From NCBI RefSeq assembly GCF_003688285.1, contig NZ_RCNT01000003.1, positions 317,501-381,500 of the forward strand: a stretch of 64,000 nucleotides of DNA, read 5' to 3'. The stretch is from Rhodophyticola porphyridii. Its GTDB lineage: Bacteria; Pseudomonadota; Alphaproteobacteria; Rhodobacterales; Rhodobacteraceae. The notes under the pieces are model-generated. The model did no database searches, was not told the origin of the DNA, and was given only the letters and a program-made list of their open reading frames with translations. This document shows positions 9,306 through 18,845 of this stretch, piece by piece. The position numbers were made by a program, and so were the translations under genes. Every line of letters begins with the position of its first letter. Position 1 is the stretch's first letter.

Positions 9306-9323
9306 TGTAAATTACACTGGACA
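9306..9323. promoter_or_regulatory. PpsR/CrtJ-type site in the crtE-crtD gap (site 2)
   Basis: TGT-N12-ACA with a less complete TGTC/GACA match than its neighbours. It overlaps a perfect GTGTAA-A-TTACAC inverted repeat at 9305-9317, so more than one regulator could bind. Confidence 0.6.
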
Positions 9324-9336
9324 CTCCCGTGCCGTG

Positions 9337-9354
9337 TGTCAACAATAAGTGACA
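9337..9354. promoter_or_regulatory. PpsR/CrtJ-type palindrome in the crtE-crtD gap (site 3)
   Basis: TGTC-N10-GACA, perfect consensus, ending 21 bases before the crtD GTG. It is well placed to repress the crtDC promoter. Confidence 0.75.
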
Positions 9355-9375
9355 GATCGACCGGAGGCTTCGCAC

Positions 9376-10944
9376 GTGCCCAACCCTACGGACACTGCTG
9401 TTGTGATTGGTGCCGGCATCGCCGGATTATCGGCGGCATTGCGGCTGTCGCATGCGGGCCTGCGGGTGCGCGTGATCGACATGCATGACGCCCCCGGAGG
9501 GAAGATGCGCACACTCCCCTCCGCTGCGGGGCCGGTGGATGCGGGGCCAACCGTTCTGACCATGCGGCCCGTCTTCGAGGAGTTGTTTGCCGAGGTTGGC
9601 GAGCGCCTTGAGGATCACGTCACCCTTCATAGGGAGACGGTCCTTGCGCGGCATTGGTGGGCCGATGGAACCAGCCTTGATCTGTTCGACGATACCGAAC
9701 GTAGCGCCGAAGCGGTTCGCCTGTTCGCGGGCGAAAGGGCGGAGGCGGAGTTCCGTGCATTTTCGGCACGGGCGGCGCGGCTTTATGACGGGTTCGATGC
9801 GCCGATGATGCAATCCGATGCGCCGGGCCTTCGGGGGCTGAGCGCACATGTCTTGCGGCACCCGCGGCTCATCAGGGACATGGCGCCTCTCAAGACACTG
9901 GCAGGCTCCCTTGCCGCGCAGTTCAGCGACCCGCGCTTGCGACAGCTTTTCGGGCGATATGCAACATATGTCGGCGGATCACCCTATCGGAGCCCGGCGA
10001 TTCTGGGACTGATCTGGCGATCCGAAGCCAATGGTGTCTGGCGCGTCCAGGGGGGAATGCACCGGCTGGCGCAGGCGCTGCGCGATCTCAGCGCGAAATT
10101 CGGTGCGGAGTTCAGCTTCGGAGAGCGCGCCACCCGGATCGAACAGCAGGACGGGCACGTCAGTGCGGTCCATCTTCAATCGGGCGAAAGGCTGGTGTGC
10201 GACCGCGTGGTCTTCAACGGGGACCCCAAGGCCCTGTACGAGGGGCTGCTTGGACCGGGCGTTGCCCGCGCGGTGGAGAAAAAGGCCGTGCTGCCGCGCA
10301 GCCTTTCGGCCTATGTCTGGGCCTTCGCCGCGCAGGCCAAAGGCTGCGATCTCAGTCATCACAATGTATTCTTCGCGACGGACCCGAAATCCGAATTCGA
10401 CGATCTGGCCGCCGGGCGGATGCCGCGAGATCCCACGCTTTATCTGTGCGCGCAGGACCGTGGCGACGGGATCCCCTCAATAAGCCCGGAGCGCTTCGAG
10501 ATCATCATGAACGGCCCGGCAGGCGAGATCCCGGATACCGAGGAGGCCCAGATATGCCAAACCCGCACGTTCGAGACGTTTCGGAGGCTGGGATTGACCT
10601 TCTCTCCGAGGCCGGAGACCAGCACTCTGACGACCCCGTCGGCGTTCGACCGGCTTTTCCCCGGCTCGGACGGATCACTTTACGGGCGGAGCCCGCACGG
10701 GATGATGGCGGCCTTCCACCGGCCGAAGGTGCGCAGCCGGATCCCGGGTCTCTATCTGGCGGGGGGCGGGGTACATCCCGGAGCGGGCGTTCCGATGGCC
10801 TGCCTCTCCGGGCGGCACGCGGCCGCGGCGATCTTGGGCGACCGTGCTTCAACCTCAACATCCCGCCGGACGGTTATGCCTGGTGGTATGTCGACGGGAT
10901 CAGCGACGATGGCGAAAAGGCAATCTCCATCATCGGTTTCATAG
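9376..10944 (+). CDS. crtD: Methoxyneurosporene / 1-hydroxycarotenoid 3,4-desaturase CrtD
   Basis: 522 residues from the GTG at 9376, chosen because GGAGG lies eight bases upstream; an in-frame GTG at 9349 lies inside a PpsR palindrome. The N-terminal FAD/NAD-binding motif VVIGAGIAGLSAALRLSHAG and the C-terminal [20 protein letters not shown] are diagnostic for phytoene-desaturase-type flavoproteins. The enzyme introduces the 3,4 double bond in the spheroidene branch. Its last 80 or more bases overlap the conserved start of crtC in another frame, and the C-terminal 30 residues look low in complexity. Confidence 0.93.
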   Translation: MPNPTDTAVVIGAGIAGLSAALRLSHAGLRVRVIDMHDAPGGKMRTLPSAAGPVDAGPTVLTMRPVFEELFAEVGERLEDHVTLHRETVLARHWWADGTSLDLFDDTERSAEAVRLFAGERAEAEFRAFSARAARLYDGFDAPMMQSDAPGLRGLSAHVLRHPRLIRDMAPLKTLAGSLAAQFSDPRLRQLFGRYATYVGGSPYRSPAILGLIWRSEANGVWRVQGGMHRLAQALRDLSAKFGAEFSFGERATRIEQQDGHVSAVHLQSGERLVCDRVVFNGDPKALYEGLLGPGVARAVEKKAVLPRSLSAYVWAFAAQAKGCDLSHHNVFFATDPKSEFDDLAAGRMPRDPTLYLCAQDRGDGIPSISPERFEIIMNGPAGEIPDTEEAQICQTRTFETFRRLGLTFSPRPETSTLTTPSAFDRLFPGSDGSLYGRSPHGMMAAFHRPKVRSRIPGLYLAGGGVHPGAGVPMACLSGRHAAAAILGDRASTSTSRRTVMPGGMSTGSATMAKRQSPSSVS

Positions 10945-11765
10945 GCTCGGTTTTTTCGCCCTGGTATCGATGGTCGGGCCGGAAGAACCCGGCCGATCAC
11001 TGCTGCCTGAACGTCGTCACCTATGGACGCGGCGGGCGTTGGACGATGACCGATCGCGGGCAGGAAGCGCTGAAACTTTCCGATGACCGATTGCAGATCG
11101 GCCCGTCTGCCATGCAATGGGATGGCGAAAAGCTGATCGTCGAGATCAACGAGATCAGCACCCCCCACGCCCAGCGGATCAGCGGCACCGTAACGGTGCG
11201 GCCATCGGCCCTGACGACGGTGGAGTTGCCACTGACCGAGGATGGAGCGCATGTCTGGCGGCCTTTCGCCCCGAAGGCAGAGATCGACGTGGCGCTGAAC
11301 CGCCCGGGCTGGACCTGGTCCGGGCATGGATATTTCGACGCGAATTTCGGAACCCGCGCCTTGGAGGCGGATTTTAGCTACTGGACCTGGGGCCGGTTCC
11401 CACTGAAAGACGGGGCCGCGTGTTTTTACGACGCAGTGCGGAGGGACGGGACGGATCTGGCCACCGCGATCGGGTTTGCCGAAGACGGCACCCCGCGCGC
11501 GATCGAGATGCCGCCAAAGGCGAGGCTGCCGCGCCCTTTCTGGCTGGTGAAACGCGAAACGCGGGCTGATGAGGGATACGCGCCGAAACAAGTGAAGGCG
11601 ATGCTGGACGCCCCGTTTTACAACCGTTCCGCGGTGCGCACACGGATCAATGGCGAGGAAACCGTGGGTGTTCATGAGGCGCTGGATCTGAACCGGTTTT
11701 CCTCGAACTGGCTCATGCCGATGCTGGCCGTCCGCGTACCACGACGGGCCCGCTGGCCCGGCTAG
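10800..11765 (+). CDS. crtC: Carotenoid 1,2-hydratase CrtC
   Basis: The conserved CrtC body starts around base 10863 with [17 protein letters not shown] and continues through [44 protein letters not shown] and the C-terminal [11 protein letters not shown]. The enzyme adds water across the terminal C1-C2 double bond of neurosporene-type carotenoids. The start is unresolved: no in-frame ATG, GTG or TTG lies close upstream, and the nearest candidate is CTG at 10800, used here provisionally. The frame stays open far upstream through crtD, so the body is intact. Translation may depend on coupling with crtD. Confidence 0.85.
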   Translation: MPLRAARGRGDLGRPCFNLNIPPDGYAWWYVDGISDDGEKAISIIGFIGSVFSPWYRWSGRKNPADHCCLNVVTYGRGGRWTMTDRGQEALKLSDDRLQIGPSAMQWDGEKLIVEINEISTPHAQRISGTVTVRPSALTTVELPLTEDGAHVWRPFAPKAEIDVALNRPGWTWSGHGYFDANFGTRALEADFSYWTWGRFPLKDGAACFYDAVRRDGTDLATAIGFAEDGTPRAIEMPPKARLPRPFWLVKRETRADEGYAPKQVKAMLDAPFYNRSAVRTRINGEETVGVHEALDLNRFSSNWLMPMLAVRVPRRARWPG

Positions 11766-11767
11766 AA

Positions 11768-11796
11768 CTTGTTCCCCGACCCTGCCTTGTCCATAT
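11768..11796 (+). promoter_or_regulatory. Possible heat-shock promoter of hslV
   Basis: CTTGTT and CCATAT separated by 17 bases, in the 53-base gap between crtC and hslV. The CTTG -35 and the CC-led -10 resemble RpoH promoters, which fits control of an HslVU protease operon. Confidence 0.4.
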
Positions 11797-11818
11797 AGGG
11801 CCAAGGATAGGAGACGGC

Positions 11819-12376
11819 ATGAGCAAATCGGATTTTCCCGGGTGGCATGGCACGACGATTATCGGTGTGCGCAAGGGTGATGAGGTGGTTGTGGCCGGCG
11901 ACGGGCAGGTGAGCCTCGGCCAGACCGTGATCAAGGGATCGGCGCGGAAGGTGCGGCGGCTGAGCCCCGGCGGATATGACGTGGTGTGCGGGTTCGCCGG
12001 ATCTACGGCGGACGCCTTCACGCTGCTGGAGCGGCTGGAAAGCAAGCTGGAGGCGACGCCGGGGCAGCTGCAACGCGCGAGCGTGGAACTGGCCAAGGAT
12101 TGGCGCACGGACAAATACCTGCAAAAGCTGGAAGCGATGCTGATCGTCACAGATGGTGCGGAGCTTTACATCATCACCGGCGCGGGCGATGTGCTGGAGC
12201 CCGAGCACGGGATCGCCGCAATCGGATCTGGCGGAAACTACGCGCTCGCAGCGGCGCGGGGCCTGTCGGAAACGGATCTGAGCGCGGAGGAGATCGCCCG
12301 AAAGGCCATGGCGATTGCCGCCGATATCTGCGTTTACACAAACGGCAACCTGACCGTGGAGAGGATCGGCAAGTGA
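11819..12376 (+). CDS. hslV: ATP-dependent protease peptidase subunit HslV
   Basis: 185 residues. The threonine peptidase begins after a short propeptide: [11 protein letters not shown] precedes [19 protein letters not shown], so Thr12 would become the catalytic N-terminal nucleophile. The alphaproteobacterial form commonly has such an extension. The [14 protein letters not shown] motif is also present. HslV forms a double hexamer capped by HslU and degrades unfolded proteins in the cytoplasm. Its stop overlaps the GTG of the following membrane protein, and hslU is one gene further on. Confidence 0.97.
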   Translation: MSKSDFPGWHGTTIIGVRKGDEVVVAGDGQVSLGQTVIKGSARKVRRLSPGGYDVVCGFAGSTADAFTLLERLESKLEATPGQLQRASVELAKDWRTDKYLQKLEAMLIVTDGAELYIITGAGDVLEPEHGIAAIGSGGNYALAAARGLSETDLSAEEIARKAMAIAADICVYTNGNLTVERIGK

Positions 12377-13455
12377 CCGGTATCAGCCGCGACGACATTC
12401 GCGCAGCAGTGGGCGCGGGCATGATATCCGAGGCGCAGGCCGTCTCGTTGATCGCGCTCGGCGAGGCCCGGCGCGGAACCCGGAAGCATATGTCCGGACT
12501 TGATGAGCCATTCGAGCTTTTCCGCGGGTTCAACGAGATCTTCATCGTTGTGGGTCTGGTGATCCTTTATGCCGGCTGGGCCGGCTTGACCGGCCTCAGT
12601 CTTTTCAATGCCAACAACGGCTATATTCTGGCCATGGTCTACGCGGTGATCACCATGGCCGCGGTCATCATGCTGGCCAGATATTTCACATTGACCCGCC
12701 GGATGGTCGCGCCCTCGATCGTGCTCGCCGTTTTCTTTGCGCTCGGTGCCGGACAACTGGGGCGGGCGCTGGGCTGGATGCTGGATACCGAGTTCGCCAT
12801 GTCGATCACATTGGCGGCGGGTGCCTCGACCATATTGCTCGTCGGCTATTACGTGTTTTTCCGGGTCCCGTTCACCATGGCCCTGGTCGCCCTCGGCGTC
12901 TTCGCGACGACCTTCGGCCTTGTCAGCTTCAGCGGCACCTTGCCGACGGAGCCCGCCGATATCTTCCTGCTGACCGCCGAAGGCCCCTTTGCGATCCTGA
13001 CCATGGTTCTGGGACTGATCGGGCTTGCTGTAGCCTTGCGCTTCGATATGAGCGATCCGCATCGGGTCACGCGACGCTCGGCCAGCGGGTTCTGGCTACA
13101 CATCATTGCGGCGCCCGCGATCGTGAACACGATCGCCCTGTCGCTCTTCGATTTGGGAACCGTGCCCGCGCAGCTTCTGTTGGTCGCGTTCGTCGCCTGT
13201 ATGGCGATTTTTGCGGTGGTGATCGATCGCCGGTCCTTTCTGGTGTCGAGCGTCGGCTACATCGTGGTCTTGTCGATCACTGTAATGGAGGGGGGCGCCT
13301 TTCTCGCGATCCTGCTGCTTGGCCTTGGCCTGATCCTGCTCGGCGCGAAGTGGGAGGTTTTGCGGCGGATACTGATGGAAGCCCTGCCCGACTTTCCGGG
13401 CAAGTACCGCCTGCCACCATGGACAATCATGACTTCCGAGGAGCCCGAAGCTTGA
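12373..13455 (+). CDS. Polytopic membrane protein between hslV and hslU
   Basis: 360 residues from a GTG in GTGA overlap with the hslV stop. A soluble N-terminal part of about 55 residues, with [20 protein letters not shown], is followed by roughly ten hydrophobic segments such as [20 protein letters not shown] and [21 protein letters not shown] do not recognise a named family with confidence; the N-terminal helix followed by many spans weakly recalls DUF2157-type proteins. Its stop overlaps the hslU TTG, so it is translationally coupled to both protease subunits. Function unknown. Confidence 0.85.
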   Translation: MTGISRDDIRAAVGAGMISEAQAVSLIALGEARRGTRKHMSGLDEPFELFRGFNEIFIVVGLVILYAGWAGLTGLSLFNANNGYILAMVYAVITMAAVIMLARYFTLTRRMVAPSIVLAVFFALGAGQLGRALGWMLDTEFAMSITLAAGASTILLVGYYVFFRVPFTMALVALGVFATTFGLVSFSGTLPTEPADIFLLTAEGPFAILTMVLGLIGLAVALRFDMSDPHRVTRRSASGFWLHIIAAPAIVNTIALSLFDLGTVPAQLLLVAFVACMAIFAVVIDRRSFLVSSVGYIVVLSITVMEGGAFLAILLLGLGLILLGAKWEVLRRILMEALPDFPGKYRLPPWTIMTSEEPEA

Positions 13456-14768
13456 CCGACCTGACCCCCCGCGAAATCGTCTCGGAACTCGACCGTTTCA
13501 TCATCGGCCAGAAGGATGCCAAGCGCGCCGTGGCCGTGGCCCTCCGCAATCGCTGGCGGCGCAAACAGCTTGGCGATGACCTGCGCGACGAGGTCTATCC
13601 CAAGAACATCCTGATGATCGGGCCCACGGGCGTCGGCAAAACCGAAATCAGCCGCAGACTGGCCAAGCTGGCGCGCGCACCTTTCATCAAGGTGGAGGCG
13701 ACCAAGTTCACCGAGGTCGGCTATGTCGGCCGGGATGTGGAGCAGATCATCCGCGATCTGGTCGACGCGGCTCAGGTGATGATCCGCGAATCGATGCGCG
13801 ACGAGGTGAAGGCCAAGGCCCATGACGCAGCGGAGGAGCGGGTGATAGAGGCGCTGGCCGGGTCGGATGCGCGGGAACAGACCCGGGAGATGTTCCGCAG
13901 GAAGCTGCGCGCCGGAGAGCTGGACAACACGATGATCGAACTGGAGGTCGCCGACAGCTCCAACCCGATGCCGATGTTCGAAATTCCCGGCCAGCCGGGC
14001 GGGATGGGCGGGTTGCCGGGTGGAATGAACCTTGGCGATCTGTTCGGGAAAGCTTTTGGCGGGCGGACCGTGCGCAAACGGCTGAGCGTCGCGGCCAGTT
14101 ACGATCTTCTGATCGAGGAAGAGGCGGACAAGCTTCTTGATCAGGAAGCCGTAACCCGCGAAGCGCTGACCGCCGTGGAGCAGAACGGGATCGTGTTCAT
14201 CGATGAGATCGACAAGGTTTGCGCCCGGTCGGATGCTCGTGGCGCGGATGTCTCCCGCGAGGGGGTGCAGCGCGATCTGTTGCCGCTGATCGAGGGGACG
14301 ACAGTTTCGACCAAATACGGCCCGGTGAAAACCGATCACGTCCTCTTCATCGCCTCGGGCGCGTTTCACATCGCCAAGCCCTCGGATCTCTTGCCGGAGC
14401 TTCAGGGTCGCCTGCCGATCCGGGTGGAACTGCGGGCGCTGACCGAAGAGGATTTCGTGCGCATTCTGACCGAAACCGACAATGCGCTGACCCTGCAATA
14501 TACCGCCCTGATGGCGACCGAAGAGGTCACCGTCAGCTTTACCGAAGACGGGATCGCGGCGCTTGCGCGGATTGCCGCCGAGGTCAATCAGGATGTGGAG
14601 AACATTGGCGCCCGGCGGCTTTATACCGTGATGGAGCGGGTCTTCGAAGAGCTTAGCTTCACCGCGCCGGACCGTTCGGGCGATGCCATCGTGGTGGATG
14701 CCGGGTTCGTGGAGGCAAATCTGGGTGCGCTGATGAAATCCGCTGATCTGAGCCGCTACGTGCTGTAA
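13452..14768 (+). CDS. hslU: ATP-dependent protease ATPase subunit HslU
   Basis: 438 residues from a TTG at 13452, which gives the family N-terminus [19 protein letters not shown] and is preceded by GAGGAG; an ATG 11 codons earlier is possible. The Walker A motif is [16 protein letters not shown], the pore-type motif [10 protein letters not shown] follows, Walker B is IVFIDEIDK, and the C-terminus YVL matches the HslV-activating tail. HslU unfolds substrates for HslV. It overlaps the membrane protein gene by four bases (TTGA). Confidence 0.97.
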   Translation: MTDLTPREIVSELDRFIIGQKDAKRAVAVALRNRWRRKQLGDDLRDEVYPKNILMIGPTGVGKTEISRRLAKLARAPFIKVEATKFTEVGYVGRDVEQIIRDLVDAAQVMIRESMRDEVKAKAHDAAEERVIEALAGSDAREQTREMFRRKLRAGELDNTMIELEVADSSNPMPMFEIPGQPGGMGGLPGGMNLGDLFGKAFGGRTVRKRLSVAASYDLLIEEEADKLLDQEAVTREALTAVEQNGIVFIDEIDKVCARSDARGADVSREGVQRDLLPLIEGTTVSTKYGPVKTDHVLFIASGAFHIAKPSDLLPELQGRLPIRVELRALTEEDFVRILTETDNALTLQYTALMATEEVTVSFTEDGIAALARIAAEVNQDVENIGARRLYTVMERVFEELSFTAPDRSGDAIVVDAGFVEANLGALMKSADLSRYVL

Positions 14769-14807
14769 AAGGGTTTTGCAGCATTTGATTTCGGCGAGAT
14801 GCCACCC

Positions 14808-15902
14808 ATGCAAAGAATTGCCTTTGTCCTGACCTTGGCCCTTCTGGTCGGCTGCGCCCCCCGTGCATCCATTGTCATCGTGCCCGATGCGGCTTCGGGC
14901 GGCGCAATCGAGAGCGTCTTTGTCGCCAGCAATCGGGTTTACGATGGCAGCAGGTTCACCAGCGATCGGCTGGAAGGGCTCGGCTTCACCCGGTTCGATG
15001 TGGCGATTCCGCCGAACAGGGAGGTCGGAGAGGTCAACTGGCCCAGAGGCGAGGTGGATCTGGAGGCTGATTTCGTCGTCAGCCAGGCGGGCAGTTTTGC
15101 CGATGCCGCCGCCTTCCGCCGCGGTTTGCGCGCAGCCGTCGCCGCCCAGCCCGAGAACGAGCGCGAGGTCATGGTCTTCGTGCACGGCTTCAACAACACT
15201 TTTGCCGACGGTCTTTTCCGCACGGCCCAGATTCGCAACGACTTCGAGATACCGGGTGTCGCGCTGCATTACGCCTGGCCCAGTCTCAGTTCGCCCTTCG
15301 GATATGCCTATGACCGCGACAGTGCGCTTTTCGCCCGGGACGGTTTGGAGCAGTTTCTGCGCGAAATCGCGGCGGCCGGATCGCATGACATCGTCATCGT
15401 CGCCCATTCGGTCGGATCGGAGCTTGTCATGGAGGCGCTGCGGCAGCTTCGGATAGGCGGCGCGGATCATGTTCTCAATCGGATCAGCGGCGTGGTGCTG
15501 ATGTCGCCCGATATCGACGTGCAGGTGTTCCGGTCTCAGGCCATGCGGATCCTGCCACTGCCCGAGCCGTTTTTCATCTTCACATCGCAACGCGACCGGG
15601 CACTACGCCTGTCCGCGCGGATCAGCGGGCAACCGGCGCGGCTGGGCAATATCGGCACTATAGACGATGTCGCGGAGTTCAACGTGACGCTGGTCGACGT
15701 GTCGGAGTTTCGCGGCGGCGACCGGGACGCGCTGAACCATAACACGGTGGTCACGTCGCCCGCGATGATCCGTCTGCTGAGCCGGGTGGATTCGATCAAT
15801 TCCGCGTTCGAGGGGCAGGAAAACAGCCCTATCGGGCTTTTGCCCGGTACGATCCTGACCCTGCAGAACGCCACTCAGGTGATTCTCACGCCCAATCTCT
15901 AG
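14808..15902 (+). CDS. Alpha/beta hydrolase lipoprotein (DUF900-type)
   Basis: 364 residues. The N-terminus MQRIAFVLTLALLVGCAP is a lipoprotein signal with Cys16 as lipidation site. The body has VMVFVHGFNNTFADGLFRTA and the nucleophile motif VIVAHSVGSELVMEAL, as in the DUF900/COG4782 group of esterase-like hydrolases, with a late NHNTVVTSP segment carrying a plausible catalytic histidine. Substrate unknown. I prefer the ATG at 14808 over 14799 because it leaves proper spacing to GGCGAG. It ends on a CTAG shared with the convergent smr gene. Confidence 0.85.
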   Translation: MQRIAFVLTLALLVGCAPRASIVIVPDAASGGAIESVFVASNRVYDGSRFTSDRLEGLGFTRFDVAIPPNREVGEVNWPRGEVDLEADFVVSQAGSFADAAAFRRGLRAAVAAQPENEREVMVFVHGFNNTFADGLFRTAQIRNDFEIPGVALHYAWPSLSSPFGYAYDRDSALFARDGLEQFLREIAAAGSHDIVIVAHSVGSELVMEALRQLRIGGADHVLNRISGVVLMSPDIDVQVFRSQAMRILPLPEPFFIFTSQRDRALRLSARISGQPARLGNIGTIDDVAEFNVTLVDVSEFRGGDRDALNHNTVVTSPAMIRLLSRVDSINSAFEGQENSPIGLLPGTILTLQNATQVILTPNL

Positions 15903-16498
15903 CGCTTTCGGCGAAGATAGACGTAATAGGCCCCGTCGCCTCCATGACGCAGATGGGCGGGGCGGATATCGAGAACCATGGCACCAAGCGGAGGTGCGGC
16001 CAACCAGCCCGGAACCTGATGACGCAGAACCCCGCGCCGGATCGGGATCGGCCCCGGATCGTCGCGGTCCTTTCCTTTGCCGGTGATCACCAGAACCAGC
16101 CGTTTGCCTTCCACATAGGCATTCTGAACGAAGTGGATCAGGCGCGGGTGGGCATCGGCCAGCGTCATGCCGTGCAGATCGATCCGCGCATCGGGTTTGA
16201 GCTTACCCCGGACCATCTGACGGTGCGTGCCATGGTCCATGCGGACCGGCGCGTGAGACAGGCGTTCGGTCAGGCCGGGGCTGAGTTGGGGAAAGGAACT
16301 GTGGCCATTGGCGCGTTCGCCGATCCGGAAATCCCCAACCTCGGCACGGTGAGATGTCTTCTTTGGCGTTTCGGCGAAGGGGTCGGGCGACGGTTCCACC
16401 TTGTGCTTTTTAGAGTGAAGCGGCTTCGCCGTCTTCGCCACACGCGACCACAGCGCGCGATCCTCGGCGCTCAGGCCTTTCGTCTTGCGGCCCGCCAT
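15899..16498 (-). CDS. Smr-domain protein (putative endonuclease)
   Basis: 199 residues from MAGRKTKGLSAEDRALWSRV. A basic linker of about 100 residues precedes a C-terminal Smr domain with the LHGMTLADAHPRL motif near 112-124 and the glycine-rich VITGKGKDRDDPG. Small stand-alone Smr proteins are nucleic-acid nucleases in several lineages; the exact target here is unknown. It starts one base after the mltA stop and lies downstream of the Tim44-like and mltA genes, a common alphaproteobacterial order. Confidence 0.88.
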   Translation of the reverse strand: MAGRKTKGLSAEDRALWSRVAKTAKPLHSKKHKVEPSPDPFAETPKKTSHRAEVGDFRIGERANGHSSFPQLSPGLTERLSHAPVRMDHGTHRQMVRGKLKPDARIDLHGMTLADAHPRLIHFVQNAYVEGKRLVLVITGKGKDRDDPGPIPIRRGVLRHQVPGWLAAPPLGAMVLDIRPAHLRHGGDGAYYVYLRRKR

Positions 16499-16499
16499 C

Positions 16500-17525
16500 T
16501 CAGACGTCCGGCACCAGACGGTGGGCAAGCTCGATCGGCAACAGAACCACCATCCGCCCCGGATCGCGGATGCGCCCAGCCTGCCGTCCGGCGGCATCAC
16601 CCGACCCATAGAAGATATCCGCACGCTGCGCGCCGCGAATGGCGCTGCCCGTATCCTGCGCGATCATCAACCGGCGGATCGGATCCTCGCCGCCCTTTTC
16701 AATCCAGACCGGCGCACCAAGAGGCGTGAAATCCGGATCGACGGCAATTGTTCGGTGGGCTGTGATGGACCGGTTCATGGCACCAAGCGGGCCGTCCTCC
16801 GTGTTGCGGATCTGTACCTCCCGAAAGAAGACGTAGGATGGGTTGTGGCGCAGCAGGTCCGCCCCCTCGATCGGGTTCCGGTCCACCCAGGAGCGGATCA
16901 CCTGTGCCGAGACCTGGTGCGGCTGGTAGATCCCGCGCCGCACCATTTCCTGACCGACCGAGCGATACTCATGGCCGTTCCGGCCACCATAGCCCACGCG
17001 CAGATACCCGCCCTCCGCAAGATTGATACGGCCAGACCCCTGAATTTGAAGGAAAAAAACATCAACCGGATCATCAACCCAGGCAATCTCAAGCCCGCGG
17101 CCTTCCAGCAGACCGCGCTCCTCGATCTCGGCACGGGTAAACCACAGCCCGTCTACCTCGGGCGGCAGACGATAGAGCGGATACCGGAAGCGGGCGGTTC
17201 GTTGGCGGGAGCCATCTAGCTCCGGCTCGAAATAGCCCGTGAAAAGCGCGGTCGCCTCGCCGCCGATCAGGACCGGCCGGAAGAAAAGCTCAAAAAACGC
17301 CCGAGCATTGGTTTGTGACTGGGCGAGCGCGCAAAGCGATTGCCACTCACTGTCGGCAAGATCCGGACAGGTGTTCAGAAATACGTCAAGCGCCTCGCCA
17401 TGATCGTCATCGGCCCAGCCCCGCAAATCGCCAAAGCTCAGGATCCGGGCCGTGGGTTCAGCGGTGCCGGGCATCGCAATAGTCAGAATCGCTGCCAGCA
17501 GGAGGGCTGTCAGGCCGGCGCGCAT
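16500..17525 (-). CDS. mltA: Membrane-bound lytic murein transglycosylase A
   Basis: 341 residues with signal peptide MRAGLTALLLAAILTIAMPG. There is no lipobox cysteine after the hydrophobic stretch, so it may be secreted rather than a lipoprotein. MltA and 3D domains are recognisable by FTGYFEPELDGSR, FFLQIQGSGRINL and the catalytic-aspartate region IAQDTGSAIRGAQRADIFYG. It cleaves the beta-1,4 MurNAc-GlcNAc bond of peptidoglycan to 1,6-anhydro products in the periplasm. It follows the Tim44-like gene after three bases. Confidence 0.93.
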   Translation of the reverse strand: MRAGLTALLLAAILTIAMPGTAEPTARILSFGDLRGWADDDHGEALDVFLNTCPDLADSEWQSLCALAQSQTNARAFFELFFRPVLIGGEATALFTGYFEPELDGSRQRTARFRYPLYRLPPEVDGLWFTRAEIEERGLLEGRGLEIAWVDDPVDVFFLQIQGSGRINLAEGGYLRVGYGGRNGHEYRSVGQEMVRRGIYQPHQVSAQVIRSWVDRNPIEGADLLRHNPSYVFFREVQIRNTEDGPLGAMNRSITAHRTIAVDPDFTPLGAPVWIEKGGEDPIRRLMIAQDTGSAIRGAQRADIFYGSGDAAGRQAGRIRDPGRMVVLLPIELAHRLVPDV

Positions 17526-17528
17526 GGC

Positions 17529-18188
17529 TCATCCGCCGGTGGCCACCAGGATCCAGTTCGGATCGGAACTGCCCATGGCACGCGAGAAGGTCCAGACATC
17601 GCGCTGGCGCTTGATTTCCGTCGGATCGCCCTCGACGATCTCGCCGTCGCTGTTGCGAACAACCGAGGTCAACTCGCCGACGAAGCGGACACTGATCTCC
17701 GCCGTGCTCGTGTCGCGGTCGAAGCTGGCGTCATGCAACGTCAGCTCACGAATCCCGACGAAACTTGCATCGATCGACAGGCCCTGCTCTTCCCGCTGCC
17801 GGATGACCTCTTCGAAGGTGTCCATAACGTCATCGGCGAGGAACGGGCGCAGGGCATCGACGTCGCCGCTTTCGAATGCCATCAGAATCATCTCGTAGGC
17901 ACCGCGCGCACCGCCCAGAAACTCGCTTACCGAAAACCCGGGCTCGGCAAGCTTCATCGCGGCCAACGCCTTGGCGGCATCGCTGCCATCCTCCACATGA
18001 TCGATGATATCGCGGTCCGGGCCGCCTTCGATCACCTCGAAATCGCGGCGTGGGCCTGGCTTGCGCTCCACTCGGGCGACGGGCGGTTTTTCAAACCCGT
18101 CGCGGGTGCCCAGAACGTTCCGCAAGCGCAGGATCAGAAAGATCGCTATCCCCGCAAGGACGAGCAACGAGATAAAGGGCGAGTTCAT
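17529..18188 (-). CDS. Tim44-like domain membrane protein
   Basis: 219 residues from MNSPFISLLVLAGIAIFLIL, one N-terminal membrane anchor, then a charged linker and a C-terminal Tim44/TimA-type NTF2-fold domain (about 85-219) with SEFLGGARGAYEMILMAFES and DVMDTFEEVI. In alphaproteobacteria such proteins resemble the mitochondrial import component Tim44 and are thought to act at the membrane; their role is not settled. Genes with secB and mltA nearby form a conserved neighbourhood. The longer upstream reading frame is rejected because the membrane anchor should be N-terminal. Confidence 0.85.
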   Translation of the reverse strand: MNSPFISLLVLAGIAIFLILRLRNVLGTRDGFEKPPVARVERKPGPRRDFEVIEGGPDRDIIDHVEDGSDAAKALAAMKLAEPGFSVSEFLGGARGAYEMILMAFESGDVDALRPFLADDVMDTFEEVIRQREEQGLSIDASFVGIRELTLHDASFDRDTSTAEISVRFVGELTSVVRNSDGEIVEGDPTEIKRQRDVWTFSRAMGSSDPNWILVATGG

Positions 18189-18317
18189 AAGGTATCCTCG
18201 GTTGGACAAGCAGGGGTTTTTTGGCGGCTTTGTGGGACATATGTAGGTGAGGGGGGCGGTCAAGTCCATCGGCGCAGAGGCGCAATGCCCCCTTGATGGC
18301 GATGAATAGGAAAGAAC

Positions 18318-18791
18318 ATGTGGCTCTTCGTAGCATTTCTAATGGTTCCGCTGATCGAAATCGCCCTGTTCATTCAGGTCGGCGGTCTTATCGGCCTGTG
18401 GCCGACGCTCGGCATTGTCGTGCTGACGGCGATACTGGGCACATGGCTTGTCAGGTCGCAGGGCCGGCAGGCGCTTGAAAACCTGCGCCGCAGTTTCGGC
18501 GCCCTCAACGATCCGACGGAACCGCTTGCCCACGGCGCGATGATCCTGTTTTCGGGCGCGCTGCTCCTGACGCCCGGATTCTTCACCGACGCGGTCGGCT
18601 TTGCGCTGCTGGTTCCGGGTGTTCGCAACGTGGTGTTCCGGGAGCTGCAGAAACGCATCACCGTGTCATCTGTCGTTTCGGGGCAGGCGCAATGGTCCGC
18701 GGAGCGGCCACCGCGCGAAGATGTGATCGAGGGTGAATTCGAGGTGGATGAAACGCCACGCGACGGGCCATCCGGTTGGCGCCGGCATTGA
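18318..18791 (+). CDS. fxsA: FxsA family membrane protein
   Basis: 157 residues, MWLFVAFLMVPLIEIALFIQ, with three or four hydrophobic segments and the family hallmark GTWLVRSQGRQALENLRR followed by LLLTPGFFTDAVGFALLVPG. A hydrophilic, acidic tail follows. FxsA is a cytoplasmic membrane protein whose overproduction suppresses phage exclusion in E. coli; the normal function is unknown. AGGAAAG lies just before the ATG. It is divergent from the Tim44-like gene. Confidence 0.9.
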   Translation: MWLFVAFLMVPLIEIALFIQVGGLIGLWPTLGIVVLTAILGTWLVRSQGRQALENLRRSFGALNDPTEPLAHGAMILFSGALLLTPGFFTDAVGFALLVPGVRNVVFRELQKRITVSSVVSGQAQWSAERPPREDVIEGEFEVDETPRDGPSGWRRH

Positions 18792-18845
18792 GGCTTTCGG
18801 TTCCTGCTGCTACAGGACCGCAACACTATTCAATCGGAGATCCCA

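Noticed and set aside
13257-15590. Minus-strand open frame of 777 codons across hslU and the hydrolase gene
   Set aside because: It lies opposite two well-supported genes and has shadow-type composition; no domain or ribosome site.
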